From Nanobdellota archaeon (GTDB lineage: Archaea > Nanobdellota > Nanobdellia > SCGC-AAA011-G17 > VGLX01), in assembly GCA_018894775.1 (NCBI GenBank), contig JAHIPG010000026.1, positions 1 to 17,268 of the forward strand: a stretch of 17,268 nt of DNA, written 5' to 3'. Numbering within the stretch: the first letter of the stretch is position 1; every line of letters starts with the position of its first letter. The position numbers and the translations under genes are program-made. Shown one piece after another: positions 13,631-17,268 of the stretch. The notes beneath the pieces are model-generated. The model saw only the letters and a list, made by a program, of their open reading frames with translations, searched no databases and was not told where the DNA came from.

Positions 13631-13903
13631 TTAACTGTTTGAATCGTTGTTGTTTGAATCGTTTTCGTCTTTTTTGAAGATTTCTTTGCAACCTATTACG
13701 ATTACAGTGGTTGTCACTCCGAAAAGAATGATGCCCCAGAAGAAACTTGCCATGAACATAAGACCATAACCGCCGATTCCCGTAGAAACAGTTGTGATGA
13801 TTTTTATGGTCCTCTTGTCAATACTTTTATCTATCATGATATTCTTGGCCAAATTTGGGACAATAATAAGGGCGTATAAAATTATCTTTACTAAAATAAG
13901 CAT
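13631..13903 (-). CDS. Small two-span membrane protein, unknown family
   Basis: A 90-residue protein with hydrophobic helices at about 3-18 and 45-71, a basic loop between them (KSIDKRTIK), and an Asp/Asn-rich C-terminal tail (DENDSNNNDSNS). No motif identifies it. AAGGAGA, five bases from the ATG, supports translation. It lies between the ATPase and the XpaC-like gene and is more AT-rich than the genes downstream of it. It may be a membrane anchor for the ATPase, by position only. Confidence 0.65.
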   Translation of the reverse strand: MLILVKIILYALIIVPNLAKNIMIDKSIDKRTIKIITTVSTGIGGYGLMFMASFFWGIILFGVTTTVIVIGCKEIFKKDENDSNNNDSNS

Positions 13904-14156
13904 GATAATCTCCTTTTTTTTTACAGGTTAATTAAAAGTTAATTATTGACTCTAAAAGGTTTTCCTAGGTTATTCCTTTTGTTTCTGCCTCCTTTCTCTA
14001 AATGTTTTTAGAATTTAATAGTTTAAACTAGGTTAATTGTTTTTTATTGTCCGAAGCTTTAACAGGTTTTCCGTCGATAATTTGATGGTTCCTGTAAGCC
14101 TTATTGCTTCATATAACACATTCGTGTTGTATAATTTAGTATTTTTTTTTAGATAA
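13904..14156. other. Gap between the ATPase gene and the small membrane protein gene
   Basis: This stretch of 253 bases has no convincing gene. It contains the SD for the 13903 start, a perfect 12-base palindrome TAGTTTAAACTA (14019-14030), and a stem (AACAC / ATTC / GTGTT, 14115-14128, extendable to nine pairs with a G-U). On the plus strand that stem is followed by a T9 run at 14142-14150. On the minus strand a second AAAGGAGG (near 13990) has no start codon at a useful distance. A short minus-strand open stretch (encoding NKAYRNHQIIDGKPVK and ending near 14030) lacks a start and may be a gene remnant. Confidence 0.4.
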
Positions 14157-15854
14157 TTATGATTTATCTGATAGCTGATTGATCAAATCGTTCATTTCCT
14201 GCTCTGATTTTTTTGCAGCATCTTTATCTTCTCTCTGCTTGTTGAACTTGTAATATTCATCAACTTGGTTCATCAGCCAGGCAATCTTTATCGGATTGCT
14301 GTTGTCCTTTATGATTTTCATCTTCTCATCATAAGGCATTCTGAAGAAACCATCCGGCTCTTCAAACGTGCTTATGTGAGATGATGTCTGTAATGCGATT
14401 TTTTCCATAGCTCTTCCGGACAACTGATATTTCTTACATAGCTCGCCAAACTTCTTCCAGCTATTATCATTAATCTTCAGGAAGTCTTTTTTGTCTTTCA
14501 ATAATATATCTCTGAGCAATGTTTCATAATGTTCAGCTTTTTCCGGACCTTTTACTTCTATCGCCTCTTCCATAACCCTGCTCATGGTAGCTATATCCAT
14601 GCTCTTAGGGTCCATATAATTAGCATCAAGTATGATGAACCATTTACCATCTCTTGGACCAATAGTCCCATCTAAAAGCCCAAATAATACATTCAGGTTA
14701 TCCTTTTCCTCTGATCTGATAGTAGGACTGTTCCTTGCCTGGAAAGCTGTGTCAAAATCAGGCCAGTAAACACCAACCAATCCATCAAATCCAAATACCT
14801 CATTTTCGAAAAGATTAAGCAAGTTTCTTGCTGAAGCGAACTGGTAAGATGATGTCCAGTCACTCTTTCTGATAACTTTTGTCATGAAAGGCAGTTTATT
14901 TTTCTTAGCAGTTTCTGCGAAAAAGTTTAGCAATGCGTAAGTTGTTACAGTCTTTCCTGTACCCGGTCCGCCATAGACCATCATAAGCTGTGTGAAAGGC
15001 ATCCTAGGGTTTTCTCCACCGTTTGGAGCATCAAAAGAATATGAAAGAACATTCTTTGCCAGTCTTTTTCCTTTCTGGATGAACTCTTCATTTCCAACAA
15101 TCATTTCAAGATTCATGTTTGGGAGTGATAATTCTTTCTGCCTTTTGTCTGTTGCCTTGAAACCTTTGAAGCTGATATTTTTTAGTTCATGAGATTCACT
15201 TATTCCTGATTTTCTAATTGTATCAGCATATTTTGGTTCTAATGCTATACACTGGTTGATTAGCTGTGTGTAGAATGTGTCAAAGATATGTGCTACTTTC
15301 TCATCATCCAATCCGCCATAATTCCTATGTGCGTTTTCAATACCTTTGAATAAAACCTGCGCTAATTCATAAACAATATCTTTTGATTTCTTGTTTAGGT
15401 CTAATTCGCTTTTTCCAGGGTTATCTTTGTATTTTGAAGGGTAATTGATTCTTAGATGATTTCTTGCTAGAATTGCTCCTTTAAACAAGGAGTATGTGTT
15501 AATAAATTCTTGATTGTCAAATCCTGTCTTTAGAACGTCTGAGTAATTCAGAAATGTTGCAAGGCATGTTTCAACTGATTCTAAACAGTTGATTTGAGGT
15601 GTTGTTGGCCTTTCAACCATGTCTGATGAAATCTTTACTAAATCGTAAAGATTTGTCTTCTCAACTGTTGCATTCTTCAAATCTGTCAGTTTGAATGTTA
15701 TCGGTCTGTCAAGCTTGTATTGTTGACGTACTCCTAGATAATTCCTTACTCTTGGCATGTATGAATCTATTGTGGACTCTGTTACCAGTGAGTTTATGTT
15801 CTTGTTGATTCCAGTTTTGATGCTGGATGGATCTTTTTTATGTTTGCTTACCAT
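14157..15854 (-). CDS. AAA-type ATPase with atypical Walker B segment
   Basis: A 565-residue protein. Residues 1-285 form a helical N-terminal region of unknown type with no membrane helix. Residues 286-435 are the AAA core: Walker A GGPGTGKT (295-302), a Walker B-position segment YWPDFDTAFQAR, then LNVLFGLLDGTIG, sensor-1-like IILDANYMD (Asn412), and SRVMEEAIEV with Arg426 where the AAA arginine (GRFD-type) sits. Residues 440-540 are a helical lid. Aligned by eye to the AAA consensus, the Walker B Asp becomes Pro365 and the catalytic Glu becomes Asp366. The protein may hydrolyse ATP slowly or use Asp366/Asp368 instead. It is the first gene of the block and its base composition is as AT-rich as the host genes, unlike the GC-rich genes downstream. 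A BRE/TATA promoter precedes it, with a leader of about 35 bases and a weak GAAGGG ribosome site. Confidence 0.82.
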   Translation of the reverse strand: MVSKHKKDPSSIKTGINKNINSLVTESTIDSYMPRVRNYLGVRQQYKLDRPITFKLTDLKNATVEKTNLYDLVKISSDMVERPTTPQINCLESVETCLATFLNYSDVLKTGFDNQEFINTYSLFKGAILARNHLRINYPSKYKDNPGKSELDLNKKSKDIVYELAQVLFKGIENAHRNYGGLDDEKVAHIFDTFYTQLINQCIALEPKYADTIRKSGISESHELKNISFKGFKATDKRQKELSLPNMNLEMIVGNEEFIQKGKRLAKNVLSYSFDAPNGGENPRMPFTQLMMVYGGPGTGKTVTTYALLNFFAETAKKNKLPFMTKVIRKSDWTSSYQFASARNLLNLFENEVFGFDGLVGVYWPDFDTAFQARNSPTIRSEEKDNLNVLFGLLDGTIGPRDGKWFIILDANYMDPKSMDIATMSRVMEEAIEVKGPEKAEHYETLLRDILLKDKKDFLKINDNSWKKFGELCKKYQLSGRAMEKIALQTSSHISTFEEPDGFFRMPYDEKMKIIKDNSNPIKIAWLMNQVDEYYKFNKQREDKDAAKKSEQEMNDLINQLSDKS

Positions 15855-15910
15855 TTTGCTGGAAAACCCTTCTTAGCCTTATTTTATTGTCTTTTGGATT
15901 GCTGATTTCA

Positions 15911-15924
15911 TATATAAACCTTTC
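15911..15924 (-). promoter_or_regulatory. BRE/TATA promoter of the ATPase-to-TPM block
   Basis: Minus-strand CGAAAGG (15918-15924) followed by TTTATATA (15911-15918) is a strong archaeal promoter. The predicted start of transcription is near 15888. No comparably good promoter was seen further down the block. Confidence 0.65.
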
Positions 15925-15958
15925 GGTTTGTTTCTACTAAGAAGTGGTAAAATAAGTG

Positions 15959-16312
15959 CTATTTCTTTAGCTTTTTAGCAATCATCTGAGCAATCAAAAA
16001 TCCAGATAAGCTCAGAAGAACATCCCAGAATATATCCACAAACTCTTCAACAAATAAAGGATTACCGCCCAAACCAAGAACAAACTCAATAATTTCAAAA
16101 GAAAGATTGATTATAATCCATAACTTGAACCTATTCGGCTGCAAAAAGAAGAACAAAACCCCTGCAAAGAAATGCACAAAAGACCAATAATTAAGAATCA
16201 AAAAAGGAGCTCTATATATCTGGTTATTAAGAAACGCAACAATATAAGGAGGAATAATAAAATCAACAATTTTATCCAACAAGCTTCCACCAGTCTGTGA
16301 AACACTAACCAT
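15959..16312 (-). CDS. Small multi-span membrane protein, unknown family
   Basis: A 117-residue protein with about three hydrophobic helices (residues around 13-30, 35-58 and 64-75), and a last segment VDIFWDVLLSLSGFLIAQMIA before a Lys-rich end. The Glu/Trp/Asp pattern (EFVDIFWDVL) recalls small VanZ-like or DUF-type integral proteins, but I cannot name a family. The ATG at 16312 is preferred over TTG at 16315. A TATA box lies about 26 bases upstream, so the message should be leaderless. The frame continues open upstream as hydrophobic codons to a TAG but without a start codon. It is divergent from the 16403 pseudogene and the two share a promoter region. Confidence 0.65.
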   Translation of the reverse strand: MVSVSQTGGSLLDKIVDFIIPPYIVAFLNNQIYRAPFLILNYWSFVHFFAGVLFFFLQPNRFKLWIIINLSFEIIEFVLGLGGNPLFVEEFVDIFWDVLLSLSGFLIAQMIAKKLKK

Positions 16313-16336
16313 CAATAATAGAACAGCAAGGAAGAA

Positions 16337-16348
16337 TATAAAAGTTTT
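16337..16348 (-). promoter_or_regulatory. TATA promoter of the small membrane protein gene
   Basis: Minus-strand AAACTTTTATAT is centred about 27 bases before the ATG at 16312, fitting leaderless expression. Confidence 0.5.
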
Positions 16349-16366
16349 TTGCTAAGCTGATCTCAG

Positions 16367-16382
16367 ATAATTTTATATATAA
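16367..16382 (+). promoter_or_regulatory. TATA promoter upstream of the broken PQ-loop gene
   Basis: ATAATTTTATATATAAAAAC (box around 16371-16381) lies one archaeal spacing before the ATG at 16403. The small inverted repeat CTGA-TC-TCAG (16357-16366) sits directly upstream, where BRE would be. The promoter appears intact although the gene is broken. Confidence 0.6.
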
Positions 16383-16402
16383 AAACTGCTTTAAAGATAA
16401 CT

Positions 16403-16750
16403 ATGCTCGGAATACTTAAAGGAGAATACCACATACATCAAAGAAGAGCGATACATAAGTTCAAACAAAAATATCCTCATCCTGATTCAAGAGTAAGAAT
16501 TATTGATAACATTGTTATGGTATAATCCATAATAGCACCCCTGACAGCACTCCCTCAAGTATATAACATATGGGTATTGCAAAATACTGCAGGTGTCTGA
16601 CTCTTAACATGGTTGCTCTTTCTCGTACTCGCTTGGCCTTTCTTATTGTATGGAATAGTCCACAAACTGAAACAGATAATAGTCCTTAACTCTCTCTGGA
16701 TAGTGATGGAACTAATAGTAATAGCAGGACTTCTAACTAATGGTTCTTAA
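16403..16750 (+). pseudogene. SemiSWEET/PQ-loop family gene with two in-frame stop codons
   Basis: One continuous frame from ATG 16403 to TAA 16748 encodes 115 positions, interrupted by TAA (16523-16525) and TGA (16598-16600). Read through, it has a polar basic N-terminus with HQRRAIHKFKQKYPHPDSRV, then IIAPLTALPQVYNIWVLQNT, the PQ-loop signature. TGA falls where the family usually has Ser in GVSxxxW. It continues TWLLFLVLAWPFLLYGIVHK and LNSLWIVMELIVIAGLLTNG. This is a complete three-helix SemiSWEET-like transporter of normal length for archaeal and candidate-phylum forms. As it stands, only a 40-residue soluble peptide would be made from the ATG. Both stops are single-base changes from sense codons, so this is most likely a recent pseudogene. 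Readthrough or sequence error are alternatives. Confidence 0.75.
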
Positions 16751-16805
16751 TAGTTAAGATGCTGGAAGAATATCATAAAAAAATATATTAAATGTCTTCT
16801 TTAAA

Positions 16806-16823
16806 CCCTATATTATTATAAAG
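16806..16823 (+). promoter_or_regulatory. TATA promoter of the RQC-domain gene
   Basis: CCCTATATTATTATAAAG holds a TATA-like box centred about 26 bases before the ATG at 16846. There is no SD, so the message is probably leaderless. Confidence 0.5.
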
Positions 16824-16845
16824 CATAATCAAAATTTTCTAAATA

Positions 16846-17268
16846 ATGCAGATGGAATTCAATGATGACGGATCACTGAAAGTAAAAGAAAAGGTGCCTA
16901 AGAAATTATTGAGCCAGCCACACATAAAAGTTCTGAAACTGATAAAAGAACTAAGCTTTCCAGTAGGAAGGAAACTTATGGCTGAAGTACTCAGGGGAGA
17001 GGAAAATACCCGGATAAAACAATTCAAGCTGAATTACAAAAATAACTTTGGAACATTAGGACTTTATGATACAAAAGATGTCTATGAACTATTAGATACG
17101 ATGCTTTCAAAAAATCTCATAGAGATAATAAAATCAGGAGTAAATTTCTATCCGGTAATCAAGATGACACCTAAAGGCCAGCAACAACTAGAAAATCCTA
17201 CTGATATAGAGGAACAATACTGTATAGAACAGGACAATCTATGCCAAATAACTGAAGATGACAAAAAA
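16846..17268 (+). CDS. RQC winged-helix domain protein (partial, runs off the window)
   Basis: The frame is open for 141 codons from ATG 16846 to the last base. Residues 20-115 match the RQC domain, the winged helix found after the helicase core in RecQ, which binds duplex DNA at branch points. Visible parts are HIKVLKLIKEL, VGRKLMAEVLRG, the NFGTLGLYDTKDVYELLD turn and helix, LIEII with YPVIKMTPKGQQQL as the wing. The N-terminus starts only about 20 residues before the domain, so it is not preceded by a helicase. A second in-frame ATG at 16852 is possible, but 16846 fits the TATA spacing better. What follows beyond the window (HRDC, helicase or nothing) cannot be seen. Confidence 0.78.
   Translation, partial: MQMEFNDDGSLKVKEKVPKKLLSQPHIKVLKLIKELSFPVGRKLMAEVLRGEENTRIKQFKLNYKNNFGTLGLYDTKDVYELLDTMLSKNLIEIIKSGVNFYPVIKMTPKGQQQLENPTDIEEQYCIEQDNLCQITEDDKK

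Noticed and set aside
16598..16600. TGA in the PQ-loop gene as selenocysteine or reassigned codon
   Set aside because: pyrE and the NifX remnant end at TGA in the normal way, no selenocysteine insertion element was recognised, and a TAA stop also interrupts the same gene.
1..17268. CRISPR array, tRNA/rRNA genes, insertion sequence, replication origin
   Set aside because: No regularly spaced repeats, no tRNA T-loop or cloverleaf pattern, no transposase and no terminal inverted repeats were recognised by reading both strands. A covariance-model scan would be decisive for small RNAs.

Overview
ORGANISM. The window looks archaeal, AT-rich and anaerobic, and a DPANN-type (Woesearchaeota/Pacearchaeota-like) genome is my inference. 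Several genes have a BRE/TATA element about 22-30 bases upstream of the start codon with no leader (DtxR-type regulator, DUF134, PocR protein, 16403 pseudogene, RQC protein). Other genes carry GGAGG Shine-Dalgarno sites. Terminators on the AT-rich side are mostly simple T-runs. LAYOUT. (1) 1-3179, plus strand, redox/metal region: the tail of an unknown membrane protein; a short DtxR/MntR-type regulator with an operator-like inverted repeat; DUF5320; a NifX/NifB-domain protein; DUF134; a Lys/Gly-repeat small protein; the broken 5' end of a second NifX-like gene; and a thioredoxin-CcdA membrane thiol:disulfide protein. (2) 3227-5623: a stand-alone PocR sensory-domain protein (minus); a two-gene unit of a Cys/Gly/Asp-rich small protein and an ATP-cone + Mrr-type nuclease (plus); and a single-span membrane protein (minus). 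(3) 5747-7176: pyrE-pyrF, the last two steps of UMP synthesis, overlapping by ATGA. pyrE lacks a clean ATG in its own frame. (4) 15854-7272, minus strand: a roughly 8.6 kb block read from an archaeal-looking promoter at about 15.92 kb. The order is AAA-type ATPase, two-span small membrane protein, XpaC-like membrane coiled-coil protein, TelA-like coiled-coil protein, LemA, and three TPM-domain proteins. It ends in a bacterial-style stem-loop + U-run terminator. The part downstream of about 13.6 kb is visibly more GC-rich than its surroundings: 60-base samples counted by hand gave 53% at 7501 and 43% at 12001, against 35% at 6541 and 27% inside the AAA gene at 14461. (5) 15959-17268: a small membrane protein (minus), a SemiSWEET/PQ-loop gene broken by two in-frame stops but with a good promoter (plus), and the start of a stand-alone RQC winged-helix protein that runs off the window. 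HOW IT WORKS TOGETHER. Region 1 reads as an iron- or metal-responsive redox/cluster-handling locus, and region 3 as housekeeping. Region 4 is the most unusual part: an ATPase whose Walker B segment looks altered, linked to TelA/XpaC/LemA/TPM envelope-stress-type proteins. It is a plausible membrane-associated stress or protein-remodelling system, probably acquired at least partly from bacteria. Its function is not established by the sequence.
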